Shown: positions 1 through 8,243 of the stretch, in pieces
Numbering within the stretch: position 1 is the stretch's first letter
Layout: the number at the start of each line of letters is the position of its first letter
Source of the DNA: an uncultured bacterium
GTDB lineage: Bacteria; Vulcanimicrobiota; Vulcanimicrobiia; Vulcanimicrobiales; Vulcanimicrobiaceae
Direction of reading: 5' to 3'
Assembly: GCA_903829325.1 (NCBI GenBank)
Contig: CAIKPM010000045.1
Location: forward strand, 28,015 to 92,014
DNA length: 64,000 bases
Program-made: the position numbers and the translations under genes
The notes under the pieces: model-generated
Databases searched by the model: none
What the model saw: the letters and a program-made list of their open reading frames with translations, nothing else
Told to the model about the DNA's origin: nothing

Positions 1-470
1 TCCACGAGTGAGGCCTCGCTACCGGCGAGGCGACCATCGGTGTTGCCCATATGACTGAGCTTCCCGGTGTCTTCTTCTAGATGGATCCGGGTCAGGCGGC
101 AACGCTTACGCGTACCGTCGGGGAGCCAAAATTCAACGATACCGCCTTGGGTGAGCGGCATATCGTATTGCGATATCTGATAATTCTTGGGCATATCAGG
201 ATAGAAATAATTCTTGCGATCAAATTTTGAGAACGCCGGAATCTCGGCATTGACGGCGAGTCCCGCCCGGACTAAGTGCCTGATCGCCAGTTCATTCGGC
301 ACCGGGAGTGCTCCGGGCAGGGCGAGGCACACTGGGCAGATTTGGGTGTTCGGCTCGCCGCCGAACTCGTTGGCGCAACCACAAAACATCTTGCTTTGGG
401 TTTTCAGCTCGACATGGCACTCGATCCCAATAACCGCCTCATACTTTTCCCGCACGCCAGCCTCAACCAA
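1..470 (-). CDS. gatB: Aspartyl/glutamyl-tRNA(Asn/Gln) amidotransferase subunit B, N-terminal part
   Basis: Subunit of the GatCAB amidotransferase, which turns mischarged Asp-tRNA(Asn) or Glu-tRNA(Gln) into the correct amide. Only the N-terminal ~156 residues are in the window; the gene runs off the left edge. The family opening [20 protein letters not shown] is clear, followed by a zinc-type cysteine pair (CGCANEFG, then ICPVC) and the conserved [15 protein letters not shown] segment. The start is uncertain. TTG at 470 has a good Shine-Dalgarno (GGAGG, 9 nt away); GTG at 455 is the alternative and gives a more typical N-terminus. No gatA or gatC lies upstream in the window. Confidence 0.93.
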   Translation of the reverse strand, partial: MVEAGVREKYEAVIGIECHVELKTQSKMFCGCANEFGGEPNTQICPVCLALPGALPVPNELAIRHLVRAGLAVNAEIPAFSKFDRKNYFYPDMPKNYQISQYDMPLTQGGIVEFWLPDGTRKRCRLTRIHLEEDTGKLSHMGNTDGRLAGSEASLV

Positions 471-721
471 AACAAAAACCCTCCCGGAACAAGAACCCAG
501 AACCAAACCTGTCTCAGGTTCGTCCTTTCAGAAGGATCATTCCTGTAACCACAATTTCCCCACACTCATCCCACAAACCCGATCAAAAGTCTCAATCTCA
601 CTCCAAACCCTGCCCCAGCGCTTGACCAAATCGCGTTTCGCGACATTAAACAAATCAAGCATTATATTTTCAAGACCGCGATTTAATATCAACTTTGTAA
701 TTATAGAATGAGGAAAAAACA
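471..721. other. AT-rich intergenic region, probable divergent promoters
   Basis: This stretch between gatB and the next rightward feature carries no convincing gene. A 41-codon minus ORF (662-537) ends 66 nt before gatB, has no recognisable family and a poor ribosome site. Positions 655-715 are AT-rich. On the minus strand there is TATAAT at 666-661 with TTGATA at 692-687, but the 20-nt spacer is too long for a confident sigma-70 promoter. Inference: the gatB promoter lies here. Confidence 0.3.
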
Positions 722-886
722 ATGGCAGATATGAGTGTTGGCAACTAGGGAACGATCGGTGCAGGGTCTGCGCTTGTCGGCGGTGGCGCAGCCACAGATC
801 TCGTGCTGGGAACCGGAACCTACACCAGAGATGCAGCAAGCTTCACCCCCAGCGCAGATCATAAAGAAAAACGGCGGGCCGTTTGA
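722..886 (+). pseudogene. Small Gly/Ala-rich ORF interrupted by an in-frame TAG
   Basis: ATG at 722 is preceded by GAGG and an AT-rich tract. The frame reads MADMSVGN, hits TAG at 746-748, then continues in the same frame for 45 residues (starting GTIGAGSALVGGGAATDLVL) to TGA at 884-886. The downstream part has a low-complexity but protein-like composition, so this looks like a short gene broken by one nonsense codon. Alternatives are chance readability or a sequencing error. No family was recognised. The sequence from 887 to 1025 holds only a weak 6-bp inverted repeat (GGTCGC/GCGACC, about 935-957) and the leader of the next gene. Confidence 0.3.
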
Positions 887-1025
887 TGATGGCATGCGCC
901 GCAACAGCATACCACACGTATAAAATGTTGTCGGTCGCCTATATTTTTCATTGCGACCCAATCTAAACCGCAGTCGTCGTGCGTTATCTCTCTGGATTAC
1001 TTTGTATCCGAAATGGAGAGATCAC

Positions 1026-1580
1026 ATGCAAATCCGTGCAAAACTCGCGACCCTCGCGCTGTCTAGCCTGCTCGCACTCAGCACCCAAGCAGCGTTCGCG
1101 AACCCCATGGTCGGTGGACATGAGATGTACGCCAGCCACAATATCATCTTCAACGCACTCAACTCCGATGATAATACCACCCTCGTCGCAGCCGTCAAAG
1201 CCGCAGGCTTAGTGCAAACCCTTGAAGGGCCCGGGCCGTTCACCGTATTTGCACCAACCGACGAAGCGTTTGCCGCGCTGCCCGCTGGCACCGTGCCAAA
1301 TCTCCTCCGTCCAGAAAATAAAGCGCAGTTAACGAAAGTCCTCACCTATCATGTCGTCCCAGGACGCTACACCTTCGCAAAACTCGCTCAAGCCATTAAT
1401 TACGGCGGCGGAGCTGCGATGCTCACCACCGTCGAAGGCGATAAGCTCACCGTCAAGATGAATGGCCCGCGAAATATTGTCCTTATTGACGATAAAGGCC
1501 GTGTCGCACATATTTCCACCTACGATGTCTATCAATCAAATGGCATTATCCAAGTAATCGACCGCGTTTTACTTCCGTAA
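1026..1580 (+). CDS. Secreted fasciclin (FAS1) domain protein
   Basis: A 184-residue exported protein with one FAS1 domain, a fold used in adhesion and matrix contacts. The signal peptide (MQIRAKLATLALSSLLALST, then QAAFA) probably ends at AFA-N. The FAS1 core follows: FNALNSDDNTTLVAAVKAAG, then the H1-type block GPGPFTVFAPTDEAFAALPAG, LTYHVVPGRYTF, and a C-terminal NGIIQVIDRVLLP. The ATG at 1026 is chosen over an upstream in-frame TTG at 951 because GGAGAG lies just before it and the signal peptide then starts correctly. An ECF sigma factor and its membrane anti-sigma follow directly, so this is a candidate target of that pair. Confidence 0.92.
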   Translation: MQIRAKLATLALSSLLALSTQAAFANPMVGGHEMYASHNIIFNALNSDDNTTLVAAVKAAGLVQTLEGPGPFTVFAPTDEAFAALPAGTVPNLLRPENKAQLTKVLTYHVVPGRYTFAKLAQAINYGGGAAMLTTVEGDKLTVKMNGPRNIVLIDDKGRVAHISTYDVYQSNGIIQVIDRVLLP

Positions 1581-1647
1581 GCAGCACAGCTAAAGGGTAT
1601 CTCGAACAAACATTTACAGGGACATGCGTGGAGGGAAACCGAAACGC

Positions 1648-2187
1648 ATGTCCGTGAATGAAGCTGATATGCTTCTTGAACGTATTCGTAACGGTGATAC
1701 GAAAGCGTTCGAGCAATTATACGATCGCTATTCCCGCCTGGTTTTCGGAATCGCCCTGCGCATGCTAGGCGATACGGCGAGCGCGGAAGATGTGCTGCAA
1801 TCGCTTTTTTTCATGCTCTGGACTAGCCCGCACCGTTATCGCGGCGGCAATTTCCGCGCTTGGCTCTGCCGCGTCGCCCGTAACCGTGCACTCGATATTC
1901 TCCGACAACGCTCCGCGCACGTCAGCGCTGAACTCACCGAAGATCTCGTTTTGGACCACGCAACCGAAGATTCGCTCAACCATCACCTCGATCGAGCTTG
2001 CGTACAAGCCGCCCTCGCCCAACTCCCAGCCGAACAACGCGTGCCAATCGAATTAGGATTTTTCGAGGGCATACCGCATGAAGAAATTGCAAGACGCATC
2101 GCAACTCCGCTCGGCACGGTGAAAACGCGCATTCGCAGCGGCCTCCACCGCCTACGCAAATTCCTCACGCCAGAGGTGGCACCATGA
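1648..2187 (+). CDS. ECF-family RNA polymerase sigma factor, SigK-like
   Basis: A group 4 (extracytoplasmic function) sigma-70 factor of about 179 residues. Region 2 spans roughly residues 15-80 (FEQLYDRYSRLVFGIALRML, then GDTASAEDVLQSLFFMLW and FRAWLCRVARNRALDILR). Region 4 is near 115-170 (LPAEQRVPIELGFFEGIPHE and GTVKTRIRSGLHRLRKFL). ATG at 1648 has GGAGGG 12 nt upstream; ATG at 1624 would add eight residues but its purine stretch is too close. The stop overlaps the start of the anti-sigma gene (ATGA), which implies translational coupling. The layout resembles mycobacterial sigK-rskA. Confidence 0.93.
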   Translation: MSVNEADMLLERIRNGDTKAFEQLYDRYSRLVFGIALRMLGDTASAEDVLQSLFFMLWTSPHRYRGGNFRAWLCRVARNRALDILRQRSAHVSAELTEDLVLDHATEDSLNHHLDRACVQAALAQLPAEQRVPIELGFFEGIPHEEIARRIATPLGTVKTRIRSGLHRLRKFLTPEVAP

Positions 2188-2891
2188 GCGATCACGATCT
2201 CGACCTCGAACAAACCGCGCTCTTCGCCTTGGGTTGCCTCAACCAAGAGGAAGCCCAAGCCGCCCGCCGCCACCTCATGAACTGCACATTATGCAGCGAT
2301 GAATACGCGTTACTCGCTCCCACTGGCGACGCGTTAGCGCTCAGCGCAGAAAGTGGCGCGCAGGAATACACGCTGCCCCTAAGACGCGTGAAGAAAAAGC
2401 TCCTCGCCCAAATCAAGCCAGCCAAAACCACCCAATTTCGGTGGTACCAAGGCATAGCCGCGATTGCTTGCTGCATCGCGATTGGGGCCAGTTTCTGGGC
2501 ATATACCCGCAAAAGCGACGACATTCACCCAACCAGCCAATCTGCAGACGTACGGCTAAGCCCGCAGACCGTTGCGCTCTTGCTGGCCCCCGGAACCAAA
2601 CGCTATCCCCTGGCCCACGGCACCGTGCTCATTGACAACCACGGACTCTACCTGATTCTTACGCGCTTACCGGCGCTGCCCCCCGGCCACGTCTTTCAGG
2701 CCTGGACCTTGGCAAAAGGGGCAAAAAAGATGCAGCCCGATCGGATCTTCACCGACAGTCTCGACGACCTGACCGCGATCCAGCTCATGGCAAACCCCGC
2801 CACGACGAGCGCAGTCGCCCTGAGCATCGAGCCGAGCGGCGGTAGCCTACAACCGACTACGCCTGCCCTGTTCGTGCGGCGTGTCGGCTAG
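2184..2891 (+). CDS. Anti-sigma-K factor RskA family, membrane-anchored
   Basis: A 235-residue anti-sigma factor expected to hold the preceding ECF sigma at the membrane. The N-terminal part (about 1-60) has the zinc-binding anti-sigma signature H-x3-C-x2-C (RRHLMNCTLCSDEY). One transmembrane helix follows near residue 90 (WYQGIAAIACCIAIGASFWA). The C-terminal, presumably periplasmic, domain carries the RskA-type block LPPGHVFQAWTLAKG. It overlaps the sigma gene by 4 nt and ends 4 nt inside the convergent gene at 2888. In the family, regulated proteolysis of such proteins releases the sigma factor; the protease is not in this window. Confidence 0.88.
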   Translation: MSDHDLDLEQTALFALGCLNQEEAQAARRHLMNCTLCSDEYALLAPTGDALALSAESGAQEYTLPLRRVKKKLLAQIKPAKTTQFRWYQGIAAIACCIAIGASFWAYTRKSDDIHPTSQSADVRLSPQTVALLLAPGTKRYPLAHGTVLIDNHGLYLILTRLPALPPGHVFQAWTLAKGAKKMQPDRIFTDSLDDLTAIQLMANPATTSAVALSIEPSGGSLQPTTPALFVRRVG

Positions 2892-3697
2892 CGCGCTTTG
2901 GCCGCAGAAAGCTCGTGGATAAGCTGCTTAAAGGCAGCCCGATCAATCTTCTCATCGCCAGATCGGCCAACGAGTGTAACCGGGGTTCTCCCAGCGGTCA
3001 GAACCGCAACCTCGAGATGCATTGCCTCCGCAGTATTCGCCGAACACGCAAGCGCGTGCACCGTGACATTCCCAACCCGATAGCTTCCCTCTGCACGACA
3101 ATGTGCGCTGGGCGCGGGCTTTGCCGTGAGCGGCACAAACTGCGCAAGTTGCGAGAGCAGATGCGCGTTCATAAATCCGCGTAATTTTGCAAGAAACTGC
3201 GCCGGATCTTGCATCGTGAGCAACGCCAAGTTTGTCCCCACCGCTGCGTGCTCTTTATTGATCACAAAAATCTGTAACCCACTCGCCCGGAATTCAACCA
3301 TGGGGTGATAGTGCACCGGCATCGCCTTGACGCCCAGCTCGCTCAGATCACCCCGTTGTGCGACTTGATCGAACGTATAAGTGATTTCCCCAGAGAGATT
3401 CGGATCGGGGATATGCTCCTGAATCACTGGATAGCGCGTCCGATGAACCGGAGTCGAGAAGACAGAGGGCATAACGACGGGAGGCGCAGTCGGCGTAGCA
3501 GTCACAAGCGTCGTTGGCGCGGCGCTCGGCGTGTCAATCGGCATCGGAGACGCTGGTTCCAGCGTCGTGCTCATCGGCGACGGCAGAGCGTCGGGCGGAA
3601 TTGGATCGGTTGAATCAGCCCGGGCAAGCACCGGCACAAAACCCAAAAGCAAAAAGACACAAGCGCTACCCGTGGCAATCCAGCGGCTCTTCCCCAT
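2888..3697 (-). CDS. Hypothetical secreted protein with Pro/Thr-rich N-terminal linker
   Basis: No family recognised. ATG at 3697 has a strong Shine-Dalgarno (GGAGGGG) 7-8 nt upstream and starts with a signal peptide (MGKSRWIATGSACVFLLLGF, cleavage near ARA-D). Residues about 28-85 are a Pro/Thr/Ser-rich linker, followed by a compact domain of about 180 residues with an internal Cys pair (SAHCRAEGSYRV and HALACSANTAE). The linker suggests a folded domain held away from the inner membrane or exposed at the surface. It is convergent with the anti-sigma gene, so a functional tie to the fasciclin locus is only positional. Confidence 0.75.
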   Translation of the reverse strand: MGKSRWIATGSACVFLLLGFVPVLARADSTDPIPPDALPSPMSTTLEPASPMPIDTPSAAPTTLVTATPTAPPVVMPSVFSTPVHRTRYPVIQEHIPDPNLSGEITYTFDQVAQRGDLSELGVKAMPVHYHPMVEFRASGLQIFVINKEHAAVGTNLALLTMQDPAQFLAKLRGFMNAHLLSQLAQFVPLTAKPAPSAHCRAEGSYRVGNVTVHALACSANTAEAMHLEVAVLTAGRTPVTLVGRSGDEKIDRAAFKQLIHELSAAKAR

Positions 3698-3819
3698 CAC
3701 TTCACCCCTCCGTGCACGCACCGCTCAAACGGTGACTGCACTCCATCATACCGCCTGTTCGAAAAAAGCAGTACGCGCCAGCGTCATTCTTCACCAAACT
3801 CGTACAAAAGGACACCACG

Positions 3820-3860
3820 AAAAATAAAATCACTCGCTGCATCAAGATGCCGCGAGTGAT
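3820..3860 (-). terminator. Rho-independent terminator of tmRNA
   Basis: A 9-bp perfect inverted repeat (ATCACTCGC at 3829-3837 with GCGAGTGAT at 3852-3860). Read on the minus strand it is followed by TTTATTTTT. It lies immediately downstream of the tmRNA 3' end at 3866. Confidence 0.85.
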
Positions 3861-3865
3861 GGAAA

Positions 3866-4310
3866 TGGTGGAGCTGTCGGGGAACTGCCCCCCGAGTCCA
3901 GACCGTGTGCCCGGGTCGATTGTACAAGCTTTCCTACTTTGTGAGCTCATAGGAATTGCTATGACGGATCTTCCAACCCGCCAGGAGCGCATCAACGGCG
4001 GCGCTCTCCGACACGTAAGACACGGCCTTACGAACGACTCGTCATGATTCCCGAACGAGCACGGTATCACTCAGGCCGGAGTGAACGGCAGGATTCCAAG
4101 GAATCCCTACCCCGTAACCTACGGGATAAGAGGTTGTTAGGCGGCAGCACCAACGAGCGATGAGTTACCCATAAGGCGATCCATCATTTCGTCAAAGCCG
4201 ACAACCGGTGCATTTTTATCTGCATTTGTGTTTGTAGTCCTTTTACGTGCCTGACCAACACGGCTTGTCGATTACCGAACTACCTCAGACCGTCGAGCCT
4301 AATCAGCCCC
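3866..4310 (-). ncRNA. ssrA: Transfer-messenger RNA (tmRNA, ssrA)
   Basis: Rescues stalled ribosomes and tags the unfinished protein for proteolysis. The 5' end GGGGCUGAUUAGGCUCGACG and the 3' end CCCCGACAGCUCCACCA are canonical. GGGGCUG pairs over seven positions with CAGCUCC (one G-U), and the CCA is encoded. The tag frame lies at 4223-4137: it resumes at GCA, encodes 28 residues beginning ADKNAPVVGFDEMMDR and ending SSLVGAAA, and stops at TAA. GC-rich segments around 3990-4130 (for example CCGUAGGUUACGG) fit pseudoknots. Length is 445 nt, on the long side. The resume codon is inferred from frame and position. Confidence 0.96.
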
Positions 4311-4322
4311 ATAACCACGCTC

Positions 4323-4351
4323 AGTATACCAGATTCCACGAAGCGATACAA
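4323..4351 (-). promoter_or_regulatory. Sigma-70 promoter of ssrA
   Basis: Minus-strand -35 TTGTAT (4351-4346), 17-nt spacer, -10 TATACT (4328-4323). This places transcription start within a few bases of the mature tmRNA 5' end at 4310. Confidence 0.85.
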
Positions 4352-4440
4352 CGCCATCATTCCCGCTCACTGCTAATAAAGATGTCGTGATACACCGATA
4401 AAGGCTATGTAGGGCTGTCGTCCAAGGTTGGGGTGTTTTC

Positions 4441-5877
4441 ATGCACAGTATCGTTACACGCAAGCGCACAAAAATTGTTGCAACTATCGGGCCTGCTTCC
4501 CGTGATCTAGCTACGCTACGCGCGTTAATCATCGCAGGCGTCAACGTCGTGCGACTCAACTTCTCTCACGGGACCCACGCCGAACACGCTGCGGTCATCG
4601 CCGACGTGCGCGCGATCGCGGCAGAATTACACACGTATGTGGCGGTTTTGCAGGATCTTCCCGGTCCCAAAGTGCGCACCGGCAACTACATCCCGGGCCT
4701 AGAATCCATCACTTTACACCAAGGTGCCGAACTCGAGCTCACAACCGAGCCTATACTCAGCACGGCCGAATTGATCAGTGTGCAGTACGCCGGATTGGCG
4801 CGCGATGTTGTCCCGGGATCCTTACTCTACCTCGCCGATGGTGCAATCGCATTGCGTATCCTCGAGACGAGCAATACGCGAATTCGTACCCGTATCGAAG
4901 TTGGTGGCGAATTACGCGCGCGCCAAGGCATCAACTACCCCGATGGGACCCTCAATATCGACGCCGTCACCGACAGCGATTTTGAGCATCTCAGATTTGG
5001 CCTCGAGCAAGATGTTGATTGGGTCGCAATTTCGTTTGTGAAGTCGGCCAACGATATTCACCGTGTGCGCGAATTTATGCGCCAACATGGAAACGTCGTA
5101 CCGATTATTGCCAAAATCGAAAAACACGAAGCCCTGGACGCGATCGAATCGATCCTTGACGCAGCCGATGGCATCATGGTCGCACGGGGCGATTTAGGCA
5201 TTGAAATTCCGCTCGAAGAAGTGCCCATGTGGCAAAAGCAACTCATTACCCTCGCGAACCGCCAATCCAAACCGGTCATCACCGCAACGCAGATGCTCGA
5301 GTCGATGATCACCAACCCCCGCCCCACCCGTGCAGAAGCCGCCGACGTCGCCAACGCGATCCTTGACGGCACCGACGCGGTGATGCTCTCGGGGGAAACC
5401 GCACGTGGCGCGTGGCCGCTAGAAGCCGTGCACGTCATGGCAACAATCGCTCAGCATATCGAAGCGCAGTATCCCCACGCCCAGCTCGCCGCCCGACGAA
5501 TGCTCGACGCTCATTTGACCAGTGCCACCGCGATCGCCGAATCCGCGGCGCATATGACGCAGGCACTCAACCTCGAACTCGTCGTTACCGGCACGACCAC
5601 CGGCAACACCGCGCGGCATATTTCTTCTTTCCGCCCTCACGCGAGGATTGTCGCCCTCACGCCCCTGCTCCCGGTTGCCCGTCGGATGGCCTTGGTTTGG
5701 GGCGTAGAAGCAATCCTCGTCGGATCGTATCGCTTTATCGAAACCCTGATCGAAATCGCCGAACACGAAGTGCTCGAGCGTGAACTCGGTCAGAGCGGAG
5801 AAATTATCGTCATCACCAGCGGCATGCCCGTGGGCGAAGGCGGCACGAATATTATTAAAATTCACACCCTGCCGTAA
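4441..5877 (+). CDS. pyk: Pyruvate kinase
   Basis: Final glycolytic step: phosphoenolpyruvate + ADP to pyruvate + ATP, in the cytoplasm. 478 residues, normal length for a form without the extra C-terminal PEP-utiliser domain. The N-terminal RTKIVATIGPASRDLATLR and VNVVRLNFSHGTHAEH are typical. The catalytic and Mg-binding block IIAKIEKHEALDAI, then DGIMVARGDLGIEIPLEEV and TATQMLESMITNPRPTRAE, are all intact. Divergent from tmRNA and convergent with nadK (17 nt apart). It is the only plus-strand gene between 4.3 and 23.2 kb. Confidence 0.97.
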   Translation: MHSIVTRKRTKIVATIGPASRDLATLRALIIAGVNVVRLNFSHGTHAEHAAVIADVRAIAAELHTYVAVLQDLPGPKVRTGNYIPGLESITLHQGAELELTTEPILSTAELISVQYAGLARDVVPGSLLYLADGAIALRILETSNTRIRTRIEVGGELRARQGINYPDGTLNIDAVTDSDFEHLRFGLEQDVDWVAISFVKSANDIHRVREFMRQHGNVVPIIAKIEKHEALDAIESILDAADGIMVARGDLGIEIPLEEVPMWQKQLITLANRQSKPVITATQMLESMITNPRPTRAEAADVANAILDGTDAVMLSGETARGAWPLEAVHVMATIAQHIEAQYPHAQLAARRMLDAHLTSATAIAESAAHMTQALNLELVVTGTTTGNTARHISSFRPHARIVALTPLLPVARRMALVWGVEAILVGSYRFIETLIEIAEHEVLERELGQSGEIIVITSGMPVGEGGTNIIKIHTLP

Positions 5878-5894
5878 GCAACGGCACAGATCGA

Positions 5895-6767
5895 TTAATG
5901 CGAAGTCTCGCGCAGCGATTTTCCCCAGCTAAATTTATTTTCTAAGCGAGTAAAGAAATTCAGCGGAGCCGTCCTCGCGAAACGCACCGAATTCGGATAA
6001 CGACAAATCACAACCCGCTCACCAGGCAACAATTCATCAACAAGCTCGCCATCAACCTCGAGATACGCCGGGCTCCCCGTCCGATGCAGCGCAATCGCGA
6101 TCACACTATCGGCGTGGACAATAATCGGACGCGAAAACAGTGTATGCGGTAAGAGTGGGGCAATCCCAAACGCATCGACATTGGGCGCAATCATCGGCCC
6201 CCCAGCAGATAAAAAATACGCCGTGGAACCGGTTGGAGTTGCCACAACGATGCCATCGCAAGGAATATGCGCCGCATCTTCGTCGTCTAATTCGAGTGTA
6301 AACGGCACAACGCGTGACGCGTTTTTCTTGCGCACAACCACGTCGTTGAGCGCCATGTAAGGACGATTGGCGATCGTCGCTTCTAACGCCGAGCGCCGTT
6401 CGTCATAAAAGCCTTCTTGCAGCATTGCAACTAATTCGGCTAAATCGGTTGCAACTTCGATCTCGGTGAGGAATCCTAAACGGCCGGCATTCACACCAAA
6501 TAACGGGACTTCATACGGCGCTACAAATCGCGCAGCGCGCAAGAGCGTACCATCACCGCCAACCGTTACCAAAAGCGCCGCGTCTTTGAATTCATAGGCA
6601 TCGCCAGCAAACGCTAAGGCTTCGGCTTGACTCGGATGAACGCAGACCGAAAAACCAGCCTGACGCGCTAAGGTCGCAATTTCGACCGCCTTCGCGCGCG
6701 CATAATCACGCGTAATATCCACATAGAGCCCGATGATACGGCTCTCTGGGACAATACGCGTTCTCAA
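5895..6767 (-). CDS. nadK: NAD kinase
   Basis: Phosphorylates NAD+ to NADP+. 290 residues. The GGDGT nucleotide motif is at VTVGGDGTLLRAARF, with the following NAGRLGFLTEI, the NDVVVRKK segment and TPTGSTAYFLSAGGPM all conserved. TTG at 6767 is the only reasonable start and overlaps the xseB stop (TTGA), making it the last gene of the tightly packed minus-strand run. The pairing with xseA/xseB is seen in several bacterial phyla. A longer C-terminal tail (FFTRLENKFSWGKSL) is usual for the family. Confidence 0.95.
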   Translation of the reverse strand: MRTRIVPESRIIGLYVDITRDYARAKAVEIATLARQAGFSVCVHPSQAEALAFAGDAYEFKDAALLVTVGGDGTLLRAARFVAPYEVPLFGVNAGRLGFLTEIEVATDLAELVAMLQEGFYDERRSALEATIANRPYMALNDVVVRKKNASRVVPFTLELDDEDAAHIPCDGIVVATPTGSTAYFLSAGGPMIAPNVDAFGIAPLLPHTLFSRPIIVHADSVIAIALHRTGSPAYLEVDGELVDELLPGERVVICRYPNSVRFARTAPLNFFTRLENKFSWGKSLRETSH

Positions 6768-6973
6768 GCGTTACGCTCATCGGGTTGTTGCAACACACTC
6801 ACCGCCGTTTCAGCTTCTTGTAATAGGCCCTCGCACGCGGTGGCCAAGTCCTTGCCTTCACGAAAGAGCTGCACAGATTCGTCTAAACTCACCTGGGGAG
6901 ATTCCAGCGCTTTCACAATTTCTTCTAGGCGAGCGAGCTTGGTCTCAAAAATGCCGGATTGCTTGTCACTCAT
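6764..6973 (-). CDS. xseB: Exodeoxyribonuclease VII small subunit
   Basis: Small helical subunit of exonuclease VII, which degrades single-stranded DNA from both ends. 69 residues, the expected size, with the family pattern FETKLARLEEIVKALESPQV, then SLDESVQLFREGKDLATACE. ATG at 6973 overlaps the xseA stop by 8 nt (ATGAGTGA). It is preferred over a longer reading frame because it matches the usual XseB N-terminus. Confidence 0.94.
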   Translation of the reverse strand: MSDKQSGIFETKLARLEEIVKALESPQVSLDESVQLFREGKDLATACEGLLQEAETAVSVLQQPDERNA

Positions 6974-8243
6974 AGTCCCCTGCGGCTTCGACGCGCGCTT
7001 GCAGCGTTCCGCGAGCCAAGCGCGCCACAACGAGCGTCCCAAGCGGAACGTGCGCGGCATCCTTGACCACAGAACCGTCTACCCGGATAATCGCATACCC
7101 CAACGCGAGTAAGGCATGGGGATCACGCCCGTGCAAGGCCGTTACCGCGACTTGCAGTCGGTGCCGATTGCGCTGCACGCACATCGCGATCGCCCGTTCT
7201 TGATGCTCGCGCAAACGGTCTAGCAATAATTCCCGCTCTCGTTCACGCTGGCGCATCGCCGCGACAAGTCGCAAACGCAAGGCAAGCAAAGTTCGTGCGC
7301 GCTCCTGCAAGCGACTGCGCGGACTCTTGGCCTCGAGCCGACGTTGCGCCTGATGCAAACGCTCCCGGGAAGCGGCAAAACGCGTTCTCATACCACGCAG
7401 CAACGCCAGCCGCTGCGAACGAAGGCTCTGCAAGAGGTCTTGCAAGTCAGGCAAGCGTGTCGCGGCATCGGTCGGTGTCGACGCGCGCACATCCGCGACA
7501 TGATCCGCCAGCGTAACATCGCTCTCGTGGCCAATGCCTGTGATCACTGGCAGCGGGCAAGCAGCTATCGCCCGCACCACCGATTCGTGACTAAAAGCGA
7601 AGAGATCTTCAAAACTCCCGCCACCGCGAACGAGCACAATCAGATCAGGCATGCTAGCCGCCGCGGCTTGGAGTGCCGCGACAATCTGCGCCGGTGCATG
7701 CTCGCCCTGCACACTCGTCTCAAACAAGCTGACCCGAATATGCGGTGCGCGCTTCGCTAACACCGTACGAAAATCTCGCGCACCATCGGCGGTCGCAGAC
7801 GAAACCAACGCAACGGCAAAAGGGCAGCGTGGCAAAACGCGCTTGCGTTCGGGTTCAAACAGTCCCTCGGCGGCTAATTGAATCCTCAGACTCTCAAACG
7901 CCGCAAACAGATCACCCTCGCCATCTAAGCGAATCGTCGTCGCGCGTAATTGATACCGCCCTTGCGCCGCATAGGTCGTCAAAGCACCAGAGGCAACAAT
8001 TTTGGCGCCATCGCGTAAAGGCGGAAGAAATGGCACGTATCGCGCTAGGACGATACAGTTGAGGACAGCTTGCTGCTCTTTCAAGCTAAAATAACAATGC
8101 CCACTGCCGCGTTGCAGATGGACATTCGAAATCTCCCCGCGCACCGCCAGACTCTTCATCCCCGGTGCTTCTTCGATCAGACGCTTGAGCGCAGTCGAAA
8201 GCGCCGCCACTCCTATGACTGGCGGGCCGGCTTCATCACTCAC
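6966..8243 (-). CDS. xseA: Exodeoxyribonuclease VII large subunit
   Basis: Catalytic subunit of exonuclease VII. 425 residues. The N-terminal OB fold (about 1-105) has VRGEISNVHLQRGSGHCYFS and LKEQQAVLNCIVLARY. The catalytic domain includes FAVALVSSATADGARDF, LIVLVRGGGSFEDLFAFSHE, the nearby VVRAIAACPLPVITGIGHE and SDVTLADHVADVRASTPTDA. A long, charged helical segment (about 265-370) is the XseB-binding coiled coil. GTG at 8243 overlaps the PBP stop (GTGA). Confidence 0.96.
   Translation of the reverse strand: MSDEAGPPVIGVAALSTALKRLIEEAPGMKSLAVRGEISNVHLQRGSGHCYFSLKEQQAVLNCIVLARYVPFLPPLRDGAKIVASGALTTYAAQGRYQLRATTIRLDGEGDLFAAFESLRIQLAAEGLFEPERKRVLPRCPFAVALVSSATADGARDFRTVLAKRAPHIRVSLFETSVQGEHAPAQIVAALQAAAASMPDLIVLVRGGGSFEDLFAFSHESVVRAIAACPLPVITGIGHESDVTLADHVADVRASTPTDAATRLPDLQDLLQSLRSQRLALLRGMRTRFAASRERLHQAQRRLEAKSPRSRLQERARTLLALRLRLVAAMRQRERERELLLDRLREHQERAIAMCVQRNRHRLQVAVTALHGRDPHALLALGYAIIRVDGSVVKDAAHVPLGTLVVARLARGTLQARVEAAGDYE

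Noticed and set aside
746..748. Pyrrolysine or programmed readthrough at TAG
   Set aside because: No supporting element nearby and no known family; a nonsense mutation is simpler.
537..839. 100-codon minus-strand frame upstream of gatB
   Set aside because: No family, no ribosome site, overlaps AT-rich promoter sequence; only the last 41 codons are even plausible.
985..1013. ECF-type promoter (CCGAAA) before the fasciclin gene
   Set aside because: The -10-like element is too close to the start codon and the -35 match is poor.
4137..4223. Short open frames across 3.8-4.5 kb as protein genes
   Set aside because: They are shadows of tmRNA; the only translated part is its tag frame.
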